DNA of 8,534 nucleotides from Angelakisella sp. Lineage in GTDB: Bacteria; Bacillota; Clostridia; Oscillospirales; Ruminococcaceae. Positions 1 to 7,086 of the stretch are shown in pieces. Position numbers and translations under genes: made by a program. The DNA lies in the NCBI GenBank assembly GCA_020024515.1, contig JAHHTR010000091.1:1-8534 (forward strand), read 5' to 3'. The number at the start of each line of letters is the position of its first letter. Positions within the stretch are counted from its first letter, which is position 1. The notes beneath the pieces are model-generated. The model worked only from the letters and a program-made list of their open reading frames with translations, was not told the origin of the DNA and did no database searches.

Positions 1-10
1 TTTTTACATA

Positions 11-45
11 AAAAAAGAAAAAGTCCGATATTATCAGACTTTTTC
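11..45 (-). terminator. Probable terminator of the seven-gene leftward operon
   Basis: Bases 17-25 (GAAAAAGTC) and 37-45 (GACTTTTTC) are perfect inverted repeats. The bases between them (GATA, TATC) can extend the pairing after one C/A mismatch. Read on the minus strand, the hairpin runs straight into a T-rich tract (complement of 11-22, twelve bases with one C). It lies about 175 bases past the stop of the last leftward gene and is the first terminator-like structure there. The stem is AT-rich and the loop tight, so strength is uncertain. The A-run/T-run flanks would also let it work on the plus strand. Confidence 0.55.
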
Positions 46-54
46 GACAGACTG

Positions 55-93
55 AGTGTCTGTATAAATTTAAATTTTATACAGACACTTTTT
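55..93 (+). terminator. Rho-independent terminator for a rightward gene left of the window
   Basis: Bases 55-68 and 76-89 form a perfect 14-bp stem (AGTGTCTGTATAAA and its complement) around a 7-base loop. The stem ends in a five-T run on the plus strand. No comparable T-run follows on the minus strand, so it is oriented for transcription entering from the left edge and implies a convergent gene outside the window. Bases 48-52 (CAGAC) could pair alternatively with 58-62 (GTCTG), giving a smaller competing hairpin. Confidence 0.6.
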
Positions 94-218
94 GCTATTC
101 ATCACAGTATTTTCTTTTAAAGATAAAACTTAACTTTTGTAATAAATTCATTTTCAAATTTTGCTGTTCAAAACTATCATTTTAGTTTACTATAAATTAA
201 TAAATAAAAATATTCAAT

Positions 219-770
219 TTATAAAATAGATATAAACTCTAAATTACGTTCGACACATTGACTATAAAGAGTTATTCTTTCATTAAATCGTTCTGACGCA
301 AGTTGACATTCTGCTTTTGTAGGGTGCTTTTTCATAATATCCCAACGCAACTCCTTTTGAGGTGTTGCACTATGATAACTATCTCCTTTGGCTTGTCGCA
401 TATTGTTTATTATACTTTGAGCTAATGCACCATTACACACATAACTTCCGATAATTATATTATTATCTTTTACTAAATCCACCCCTGCTTCAATAGAATT
501 TTTTGCATGTGTACTGTCAGCATAATATCCCAAAGTACAAAAAACCCCTATTGCCTTATCTTTTATTTTTGACATAAAATTTTTCATTTCATTATTGGGA
601 CCACCCTTATCCACCCAATATCCAAGCAATATTATGTCACCGTCCAATATAGGTTCACCATCTTTAAGGTCATATATTGATTTATCTTTCAAATTAATGT
701 TGTTAAAAATTTCTTCTGCTACTTTCTTTGTACAACCAGAAAGACTTGAATAAATTATTTGTACTTTCAT
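219..770 (-). CDS. Flavodoxin-like protein, last gene of the nitrogenase-like operon
   Basis: A 183-residue protein with a short-chain flavodoxin fold. The N-terminal strand and phosphate-binding loop read IIYSSLSGCTKKVAEEI (residues 5-21). SGCT replaces the usual TGNT, still suitable for FMN phosphate binding. A GYWVDKGGPN segment (50-59) and an FCTLGYYADS segment (77-86) fit the 50s and 90s FMN loops. They resemble the Flavodoxin_3 type of family that, as I recall it, includes BilS of bilirubin reduction; this placement is from memory. The start at 770 is chosen because AGGAG (775-779) sits five bases upstream and MKVQIIYSS begins the fold. An in-frame start at 875 would run back into the preceding gene. 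The gene begins 10 bases after the NifK-like stop, so it is co-transcribed. Likely role: electron donor or redox helper. It could instead be a reductase with its own substrate. Confidence 0.85.
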   Translation of the reverse strand: MKVQIIYSSLSGCTKKVAEEIFNNINLKDKSIYDLKDGEPILDGDIILLGYWVDKGGPNNEMKNFMSKIKDKAIGVFCTLGYYADSTHAKNSIEAGVDLVKDNNIIIGSYVCNGALAQSIINNMRQAKGDSYHSATPQKELRWDIMKKHPTKAECQLASERFNERITLYSQCVERNLEFISIL

Positions 771-780
771 AATTTCTCCT

Positions 781-2013
781 TTATTTAAGCATCTGTAAAT
801 ATTCTTCCAATGTTTCTGTAATAAAATCAGCACCACGTATACCCACAAGTGGTAAATGTCTTGTAATTTGAGCACCTTTTACAACAGGCATACTAATTCT
901 TAAAAATACATTATCTTTTTGACAAATACTCATTGTAGGGTCATCACCCAAAATAAAACTTCTGTGAAGATTTTTTACTGAATCTAATCTATCACACTCA
1001 TTTTTATAAAATACAACTGAGTCATCAGGATTTGAAATATTTTTGAGATTGTGAAGACAAAGTCTAAGCTGATTTGAAAAACCCATATCTTTCAAAAAGT
1101 TTCCTATACCGATAATTCTTTCATATTCACCTATTAAAGCAACAAAAGGTTTATCTTTTTTTAACATCATTGTATACATAGGATAATAAACAGTATTATC
1201 TATTCTTTCATTGATTTCATCTAAAAACTCTTGATTAATTGGTTTATCAATAACTTTTGATATTTCGTTTAACCAGTTAAGCGTACCTTTGTAACCATAA
1301 GGACTTCCTAAAACACACTTTGTTCCAAAACGCTTTTCAAGGATTTCAGCCGCTTCTCTACCTTCATCTCTCAAAACAATATTGAGAAGTGCACCACCCA
1401 TATTTTCAATATTCTCAATTTTTGTTTCTCCGCAAAGACACGCTCCAACAGTTAAATCAAATGCACTTTTTAGAAGATACTCTATTTCATTTATATCCGA
1501 CAACGCTCTATAAGAACCCATCGAAAAACCTATTAAATTGACGTTTTTCTCTTGTGGTACTGGATTATCTTTAACTATTTCACGAACTAATTGACTACAA
1601 CTTTCTTTGATTCCCGAAGAATAATCACCCCTAAATCCACCTTGTTCAAATGCAACCAATTTTGAATTTACTTTTTCTTGCATATAGCTACACACACCTT
1701 TAATATCTGAACCGATAACCGCTGCCACAGATGATGCAACTACAAAAATTACCTTTGGTGAAAAGTTCCTATCAATTTCAATTATAGCTTCTTCGAGACG
1801 GCCGGTATCCCCCATTACCACATCATCTTCACTCATATGTGTAGTAAATAGATGATTTTCTTGATTTTCTCTAAGTTCACCAAAAAAGCCAACGCTGAAA
1901 TGTGTTGTTCCCGCAGGACCATATTCCAAAACCACTGTATCTTCAATAGGCAACAAACTCCATAGTATTCCCATTCTGTCAGATGGTATAGGAAGAAATC
2001 TTGTCAAGCTCAT
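781..2013 (-). CDS. Nitrogenase component 1-like protein, NifK-like (beta) subunit without cluster cysteines
   Basis: A 410-residue member of the nitrogenase component 1 superfamily (NifD/K/E/N, BchN/B, CfbD). Family landmarks are the GPAG segment (residues 32-35, where NifK has GSQGC), VASSVAAVIGSD (92-103, where NifK has TTCMAEVIGDD), LNIVLRDEG (210-218) and the C-terminal HLPLVGIRGADF (386-397). All three P-cluster cysteine positions are substituted: the first lies around S11-D12, the second is T36 or T37, the third S94 or S95. A CLC pair occurs at 192-194. The protein is shorter than NifK (about 500 residues), as in the small cofactor-free relatives. Its ATG overlaps the NifD-like stop in an ATGA, with GGAG nine bases upstream, suggesting translational coupling and a 1:1 heteromer with that chain. 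The reaction is unknown. The missing cluster ligands and the neighbours argue against N2 fixation. Confidence 0.88.
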   Translation of the reverse strand: MSLTRFLPIPSDRMGILWSLLPIEDTVVLEYGPAGTTHFSVGFFGELRENQENHLFTTHMSEDDVVMGDTGRLEEAIIEIDRNFSPKVIFVVASSVAAVIGSDIKGVCSYMQEKVNSKLVAFEQGGFRGDYSSGIKESCSQLVREIVKDNPVPQEKNVNLIGFSMGSYRALSDINEIEYLLKSAFDLTVGACLCGETKIENIENMGGALLNIVLRDEGREAAEILEKRFGTKCVLGSPYGYKGTLNWLNEISKVIDKPINQEFLDEINERIDNTVYYPMYTMMLKKDKPFVALIGEYERIIGIGNFLKDMGFSNQLRLCLHNLKNISNPDDSVVFYKNECDRLDSVKNLHRSFILGDDPTMSICQKDNVFLRISMPVVKGAQITRHLPLVGIRGADFITETLEEYLQMLK

Positions 2014-3311
2014 ACTTCAATCTCCTTTTTTAATTCTCTTGATTCGTTGGCAGCTCGCAATAGTTCCTTTGTAATAAATTCAGTTACCTCAAAGCCCAAC
2101 ATACTTGATGCATTATCACACCTTACTACTGATATTCCTTTTTTTCGCAAACGGGCTGCAAATTCATGTCCTAAATATAAATTAGGCTTTATAACATCAT
2201 ATACATACTGCAAAGGAGCAATATTTGCTGTCTTGGTAACATAAGGATTTGAATTTGCCAAAATATCCTCCAAATATTCTTTATCTATTTCAGGTTCTAC
2301 ACTGACTGTTTGAATAAGTTCTGGTTTCATTCCCAAATTTACCATAAATTGATTAAATTCCATACAGTCAAAAGGAGTATTTCCATAAATATATGTTATT
2401 CCTTCAAGTTCTTTTGATACTTCTTGTACAATATTTTTTGCGTTTTTATAAATTTCATATAGATTTTCCGGTACAACCTGTCCCAATGATTCAAAAAGTT
2501 CTTCATATGCTTTTATTATTTTATCAGGATTTGTAAATTTATCAAAAAATATATATGGTATTCCAAATTTCTCTTTCATCTTTTTTGCCAATGGTAAACC
2601 TATCGGACTTAATATAATATTCATCTTCGCTCCTGCAGCTGTCTTTATTTCCTCAACAGTACAGCCACAAGGTAATTGCATACCTATTTCAATATTATTT
2701 TCTGAAAGTACCTTAAAAAGCTCTGTATCTTCAAATCTTCCTAAACGCTGTCCTATAATATTAACAGAATTGTTTTTTTCTGTTTCTTTCATAAAATCAA
2801 AGCAAGCTGTTATTGTTCTTTCTATACCGGGAAGATGATTTTCACATTTAAAATGTTCTGTATGTACTGATACAAACGGAATACCGTATTTTTCTGTATA
2901 TCCGTCAGCCATAGCATCAGTATCATCTCCTATAATTTCAACAACACAGGTTGTTACAATAAAAACGGCTTGCGGAGCATATTCATTAACAATTTCTTCA
3001 ACTGCCCTGTCTAGCATTTTTTTACAACCGAAAGTTACATCAGTAGTATCCAGTACTGCTGATACACATCTTCCACCAATACCACCAAAATCCTCTGAAT
3101 TAAGTGTCATATGTTTAGTATAATAAGTACACTCATCTGTACCAACTACTAAAAGAATGGCATCTTTTATACCTCTTATTGCCATTGCCGCTCCCATAAG
3201 CGGACAATGTGTTCCGGGAAACATAGCAGCTGTAAGTCCTTTTATATCTTTTGAAGATGTTATATCTTTTAACTTAACTAATCGAGATATTATCTCATTC
3301 CCTTGATTCAT
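2010..3311 (-). CDS. Nitrogenase component 1-like protein, NifD-like (alpha) subunit with three conserved cluster cysteines
   Basis: A 433-residue component 1 superfamily protein. C36 (GTHCPLMGA), C61 (GTDEC) and C122 (TTCVVEIIGDD) match the spacing and context of the three P-cluster cysteines of NifD (62, 88, 154) and the NB-cluster cysteines of BchN/ChlN. It should therefore hold a [4Fe-4S]-type cluster at the subunit interface. The FeMo-cofactor ligands are not evident: the Cys275 region reads NIILSPIGLP, and the His442 region reads CDNASSMLGFE without histidine. An H-x2-H-x2-C-x2-H pattern lies at 150-159 and a CGC at 215-217. The length is below NifD (about 480-490) and near BchN. The gene starts 19 bases after the ATPase stop, with AAAGGA upstream at a longish spacing, and overlaps the NifK-like gene by four bases. 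Expected role: the cluster-bearing half of an ATP-dependent two-electron reductase of unidentified substrate. Confidence 0.9.
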   Translation of the reverse strand: MNQGNEIISRLVKLKDITSSKDIKGLTAAMFPGTHCPLMGAAMAIRGIKDAILLVVGTDECTYYTKHMTLNSEDFGGIGGRCVSAVLDTTDVTFGCKKMLDRAVEEIVNEYAPQAVFIVTTCVVEIIGDDTDAMADGYTEKYGIPFVSVHTEHFKCENHLPGIERTITACFDFMKETEKNNSVNIIGQRLGRFEDTELFKVLSENNIEIGMQLPCGCTVEEIKTAAGAKMNIILSPIGLPLAKKMKEKFGIPYIFFDKFTNPDKIIKAYEELFESLGQVVPENLYEIYKNAKNIVQEVSKELEGITYIYGNTPFDCMEFNQFMVNLGMKPELIQTVSVEPEIDKEYLEDILANSNPYVTKTANIAPLQYVYDVIKPNLYLGHEFAARLRKKGISVVRCDNASSMLGFEVTEFITKELLRAANESRELKKEIEV

Positions 3312-3330
3312 ATTTAATAAAATCCTTTCA

Positions 3331-4110
3331 CTAAATAATTTCTTTATATGCTATTAAAGGTTTATTTCTACCGGGGATATTGATTATATCACAATCTACA
3401 TTATAAACCTCCTTCATCATTTTAGTCGTAATAACCTCAGAAGGTGTTCCTTCACTGTATTTTTTGCCGTGATAAATTACCACTATATGATCACTTATTT
3501 CAAGTGCCTGTGTTAAATCGTGAAGAACCATAACAACACCTATGCCGGATTCTTTGTTAAGTTTTCTGACCAATCTCATAGTCTCTAATTGGTGAGAAAT
3601 ATCCAAATATGTAGTTGGTTCATCTAAAAAAAGTATCTCCGGCTGTTGACTCAAAACAGTAGCTATCCATACTCTTTGAGATTCTCCTCCGGAACATTCA
3701 TTTATAGATTTTTCTCGTAAATCCCATGTTCCTGTTGCCTTTAACGCCCAATCAACTATTTTGTCATCTTCCGCATTATTTTTACTGTACCATTTTTGAT
3801 ATGGTATTCTTCCATATCCTACAAGGTCTCTTACTTTAAAATCCGGTGGTGCATTGTGTCTTTGAGGCAGTACACCAATTTGTCTTGCAAACTCTTTATT
3901 TTCAAAATCTCTCAAATTTTTACTGTCTATATAAACTTCTCCTTTACGATATTTCAGAAGTCTTGTGAGAGCTTTTAAAACTGTAGATTTTCCGGAACCA
4001 TTTGGTCCTATTATTGTAGTAATTTTACCTTTTTTGACTTCAATATTCATATCTTTTATGGCAATATAATCACCATAACCGATTTCCAAATTTTTGCCCT
4101 TAATTTCCAA
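3331..4110 (-). CDS. ABC transporter ATP-binding protein, iron-siderophore/heme/cobalamin (FecE/BtuD) type
   Basis: A 259-residue ATPase with all ABC motifs: Walker A GPNGSGKST (35-43), Q-loop Q83, signature CSGGES (139-144, Cys in place of the usual Leu), Walker B ILFLDEP (159-165) and the switch histidine in LHDLTQA (H197). The layout and the C-terminal VITTKMMKEVYNVDC segment match the FecE/BtuD/FhuC subclass that partners FecCD-type permeases. The start is TTG at 4110: the preceding in-frame codon is TAA, so no longer form exists, and GAGG lies eight bases upstream. Its first 11 bases overlap the permease stop, favouring translational coupling. It should energise import by the permease and lipoprotein encoded just before it. 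The chelate carried cannot be deduced from this subunit. Confidence 0.95.
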   Translation of the reverse strand: MEIKGKNLEIGYGDYIAIKDMNIEVKKGKITTIIGPNGSGKSTVLKALTRLLKYRKGEVYIDSKNLRDFENKEFARQIGVLPQRHNAPPDFKVRDLVGYGRIPYQKWYSKNNAEDDKIVDWALKATGTWDLREKSINECSGGESQRVWIATVLSQQPEILFLDEPTTYLDISHQLETMRLVRKLNKESGIGVVMVLHDLTQALEISDHIVVIYHGKKYSEGTPSEVITTKMMKEVYNVDCDIINIPGRNKPLIAYKEII

Positions 4111-5110
4111 TTACCTTTCCTCTCTTTCTTAACATATATAAGAAAAATGGACCACCGCATACCGCCATAATAATACCAACAGGAATTTCCATTCCAGGCA
4201 CAATAATACGTCCCAATGTGTCAGCAATTAAAAGAACTACTGAACCTAAAAGCATACTGACAGGAAGCATAGCCCTATAATCCGAACCTACCACAAGTCG
4301 TGAAATATGTGGTACTACAAGACCTACAAAACCTATCATTCCCGCAACTGAAACAGTTGAAGCTGCCAAAAACGCTGAAACAGCCGATAAAAAAACTCTG
4401 CTACCATTTACTTTTACACCTAAACTTTTTGCCATTTCATCACCCAACTGCAAAGTATTTGCACTTTTTATACACAAAAAAGCTAAAATTAATCCAATTG
4501 ATGCAAAAATACCCAGCTGTTTAACATGAAACCAACTTCTTCCTGAAAGACTCCCGTTCATAAATGCCAAGACACCTTCCAAACTATCAGCATTCAGCAT
4601 TTTTAACAAAGAATTATACGCTCCCAAAACAGAATTTATTGCAACACCTGAAAGGATAATTCTCGTTGGATCAACACCATCTTTCCATGCCATTGTATAA
4701 ATTAAAACACAAGCAAGACATGCTCCACCGAAAGCAAAAAGCGGCACAGCTGATGTCATTTGCGGAAAAATCAAAAGAATTGTGGTAGCCGCTGTACCGG
4801 CACCGGCAGAGACCCCTATTGTTCCGGGGTCTGCCAATGGATTTTTCATAACAGATTGCAAAAGAGCACCTGCGGCTGCAAGTGATGCTCCCACTAAAAC
4901 AGCTACTATAACTCTTGGCATTCTCAAATTTACTACTATTATTTTTATTGGTGAACTTTCTTTACTAAGTAATGCTTTTATAATTTCTGTAATAGAATAA
5001 CCTGCACTGCCTACTGCTACTGATATCAAAGCACATATTCCCAATAAAATCAACAAAACTAAAATTACTGTTGATACGCGCAAAATTGATATTTTTTTCC
5101 CTGATTTCAT
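4100..5110 (-). CDS. FecCD/BtuC-family ABC transporter permease
   Basis: A 336-residue polytopic membrane protein of the FecCD family, which imports ferric siderophores, heme or cobalamin as a homodimer with about ten helices per chain. Diagnostic segments are LRMPRVIVAVLVGASLAAAG (with the long helix that follows), SVMKNPLADPGTIGVSAGAG, MIGFVGLVVPHISR (the ATPase-coupling region) and the C-terminal EIPVGIIMAVCGGPFF. I place the start at ATG 5110 (MKSGKKISIL): AGGAG lies seven bases upstream, and a basic N-terminus then leads directly into the first hydrophobic helix. An in-frame ATG at 5167 would add 19 residues that overlap the lipoprotein gene and lacks a comparable site. Four bases separate it from the lipoprotein stop. 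The length is normal for the family and nothing is missing. Confidence 0.95.
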   Translation of the reverse strand: MKSGKKISILRVSTVILVLLILLGICALISVAVGSAGYSITEIIKALLSKESSPIKIIVVNLRMPRVIVAVLVGASLAAAGALLQSVMKNPLADPGTIGVSAGAGTAATTILLIFPQMTSAVPLFAFGGACLACVLIYTMAWKDGVDPTRIILSGVAINSVLGAYNSLLKMLNADSLEGVLAFMNGSLSGRSWFHVKQLGIFASIGLILAFLCIKSANTLQLGDEMAKSLGVKVNGSRVFLSAVSAFLAASTVSVAGMIGFVGLVVPHISRLVVGSDYRAMLPVSMLLGSVVLLIADTLGRIIVPGMEIPVGIIMAVCGGPFFLYMLRKRGKVIGN

Positions 5111-5114
5111 TAAA

Positions 5115-7058
5115 TTACTCCTTGTAGAATGAATTAATGGTTTTAACAAATTCTTCCATAGTATCAATAAAACCTATTCCTGTATTTAAAATAAATTTTG
5201 AAGAAAAATACAGAACTTTACCGTCTTTTATTGCCGAAATACTGTTCCAATAATTAGGATTTTTAGCAAAATCATCTTCCATTGCTTTTTTATGACTTTC
5301 ACTATCCATTGTGCCACCTACACAAAGAACTAAATCGGGATTATAACCTATTGCATTTTCCATGTCCAAAGGTGCCATTGAAGATAATTTATTTTCATAA
5401 ACATTTTTAAAACCCATCATTTTAGCCATTGACGCAAGTGTACCTTCTTCAGTTTGAATATAGTGTGATGGAGGTGATGATTGAAGTACCATTACACTTT
5501 TATCTGAATATTTTAACTGTAAATTTGCAAGGTCTTTTTCCAAAGCCTCAAAACGAGCCATTATTTCTTTTCCTTTTGGTGAACTGTTGCCAAAAGCGTT
5601 TACTAACATCTGTGTTTGATCTTTTATGTATTCGTATGGTACAGTATGACCTGAATTTACATAATAAACAGGTATATTTGCATCTGTCAATATTTTTCCG
5701 TACTTATCTTTTGATCTTTCTCCTAAAATAACCAAATCAGGATTTAAAGCAATAATTGTTTCAATATCTAAATTAGACTTCATTGATATATCAAGTTTTT
5801 TTGTTGATTCTTCTAAGTCTTTTGGCCATACAACAGCTCCACCATTTGGAATAGCTATCATTTTAACACCGAGTTCATGTAAAGCAAGGACAGGAGCTTT
5901 ACTCATAACCACTACTCTTTCAGGATTTTTTTCAAGAATTAAAGGTTCAACAAAACCCTTCTTTTGCATATCTGTCGGATAGTTAATTGTTATTTTGCCA
6001 TCAGAAGATTTTGGTAGCATATCTGTACTAACTTCAAATTTTTTTTCTAATATATCAATCAAATTATTTATACTTTTAATAATGTGTATTCCTTTTGATG
6101 TTACATATTCACCTGAAAGGTATATAACATTATTATTTTTTACGGCATCAAGTGAATTCCATATTTTAGGATTTTTTGCAAATTCTTCTTTATAAACATT
6201 TTCTATAACATCTGGTGTGGCGGCAGTAGGAGAAATTGCAAATATTACCTCAGGATTAATTTCCACTAATTTTTCTATATCCAAAGGCGCCATACGAAGT
6301 TTTTTATCAACTAACGTATCCGATAAATTATCAAATGGTAACATTGATAGTATACTACCCAAATAGCTCATAGATGTTTGTTGATATGATGGAGGAGCGC
6401 CAAACAAAATCATACTTTTTTTATTTTGTACATATTTTTTAAAAGTTTCTGCTCTTTTTTCCACTGCATTAAATTCTGATTCTACTTCTTTTGCCATTTT
6501 TTCAGAGCCAAACGAACGAGCAAATATTATTGCTTCTTCCTTTACCTCATTATATGACACACCTGGACCTTCACTTGTATAATAAACAGGGATATTTGCA
6601 TCTTTTAACTGTTTATCATAATCTTTTTTTAGATGATTACCCATAATAACCAAATCCGGCTCCATAGACACAACTTTTTCAAGATCAAGTCCATTCATAC
6701 CTGTTTCAATTTGAGGAAGTTCCTTAACCCAATCAGGAAAATCAATATATGCAGGAGCTTTTCGAAAAGCTATTGGTTGGATATTACAACGCACCAAAAT
6801 TTGCATTGCCGAATTGGAAAGTACAATTATTTTTTCAGGCTTTTTTGAAAGTTCAAGTTTTTCACCCTCTGTACTTTGCATATATGATGGATAATAAATC
6901 GAAAATCCATTATTTTCTTCATTAACCATCTCCTTCACTTCCGACGAACTGCTTATTTGTGAAAATTGTTCATCTTGTGTTTTTTTGCCACAGGAAGTAA
7001 AAAGCGTAAGCATCGTTGTTACTGCTAAAAATAAAGATAAAATTTTTTTCATATACAT
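5115..7058 (-). CDS. Lipoprotein with two tandem metal-chelate/cobalamin-type (BtuF/FhuD-like) binding domains
   Basis: A 647-residue substrate-binding lipoprotein, about twice the usual 300-370. A lysine-plus-hydrophobic signal (residues 3-20) ends in LFTSC, with C23 as probable lipidated cysteine. The -3 Phe is slightly unusual. A Ser/Glu-rich linker (about 31-49) precedes two homologous Peripla_BP_2-type domains, about 51-341 and 354-647. Both contain a KPEKIIVLS- or NPERVVVMS-like first strand, EPDLVIMG or NPDLVILG, NIPVYY, MAPLDIE or MAPLDME, and FAKNPxxWNS, repeating at an offset of 304-306 residues. This is the ligand-capture subunit for the adjoining permease and ATPase. The two domains have diverged considerably, so they may bind different ligands or bind one large or dimeric ligand. 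The start at 7058 has AAAGGA close upstream; ATG 7052 is an alternative. It lies 28 bases after the iron-protein gene. Confidence 0.93.
   Translation of the reverse strand: MYMKKILSLFLAVTTMLTLFTSCGKKTQDEQFSQISSSSEVKEMVNEENNGFSIYYPSYMQSTEGEKLELSKKPEKIIVLSNSAMQILVRCNIQPIAFRKAPAYIDFPDWVKELPQIETGMNGLDLEKVVSMEPDLVIMGNHLKKDYDKQLKDANIPVYYTSEGPGVSYNEVKEEAIIFARSFGSEKMAKEVESEFNAVEKRAETFKKYVQNKKSMILFGAPPSYQQTSMSYLGSILSMLPFDNLSDTLVDKKLRMAPLDIEKLVEINPEVIFAISPTAATPDVIENVYKEEFAKNPKIWNSLDAVKNNNVIYLSGEYVTSKGIHIIKSINNLIDILEKKFEVSTDMLPKSSDGKITINYPTDMQKKGFVEPLILEKNPERVVVMSKAPVLALHELGVKMIAIPNGGAVVWPKDLEESTKKLDISMKSNLDIETIIALNPDLVILGERSKDKYGKILTDANIPVYYVNSGHTVPYEYIKDQTQMLVNAFGNSSPKGKEIMARFEALEKDLANLQLKYSDKSVMVLQSSPPSHYIQTEEGTLASMAKMMGFKNVYENKLSSMAPLDMENAIGYNPDLVLCVGGTMDSESHKKAMEDDFAKNPNYWNSISAIKDGKVLYFSSKFILNTGIGFIDTMEEFVKTINSFYKE
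5118..6908 (-). repeat. Protein-level tandem duplication of the binding domain
   Basis: Copy 1 covers about residues 51-341 (bases 6036-6908) and copy 2 about residues 354-647 (bases 5118-5999) of the lipoprotein. Matching landmarks include NIPVYY at 155 and 461, MAPLD at 256 and 561, and FAKNP at 293 and 597. Similarity is clear in protein motifs but not obvious at the nucleotide level, so the duplication or fusion is old and both copies have been kept functional. Confidence 0.85.
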
Positions 7059-7086
7059 ATATTCCTTTCTATAAAAACACCTTAAT

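Noticed and set aside
94..218. AT-rich stretch between the terminators and the flavodoxin stop
   Set aside because: I see no open frame with a start and ribosome site, no RNA gene and no repeat in it.
2047..2244. Rightward open frame of 65 codons inside the NifD-like gene
   Set aside because: It lies antisense to a well-supported gene, has no recognisable motif, and its composition follows from the opposite strand.
3796..3978. Rightward 60-codon open frame in the ATPase gene
   Set aside because: It is antisense to conserved ABC ATPase sequence and its peptide has no family features.
4300..5000. Two rightward open frames (4300-4524 and 4782-5000) within the permease gene
   Set aside because: Both are antisense shadows of hydrophobic codons in the FecCD permease, with no credible ribosome binding site or domain.
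5429..6848. Three rightward open frames (5429-5731, 5995-6195, 6633-6848) across the lipoprotein gene
   Set aside because: They are antisense to a long gene with clear domain motifs on the other strand; nothing supports expression.
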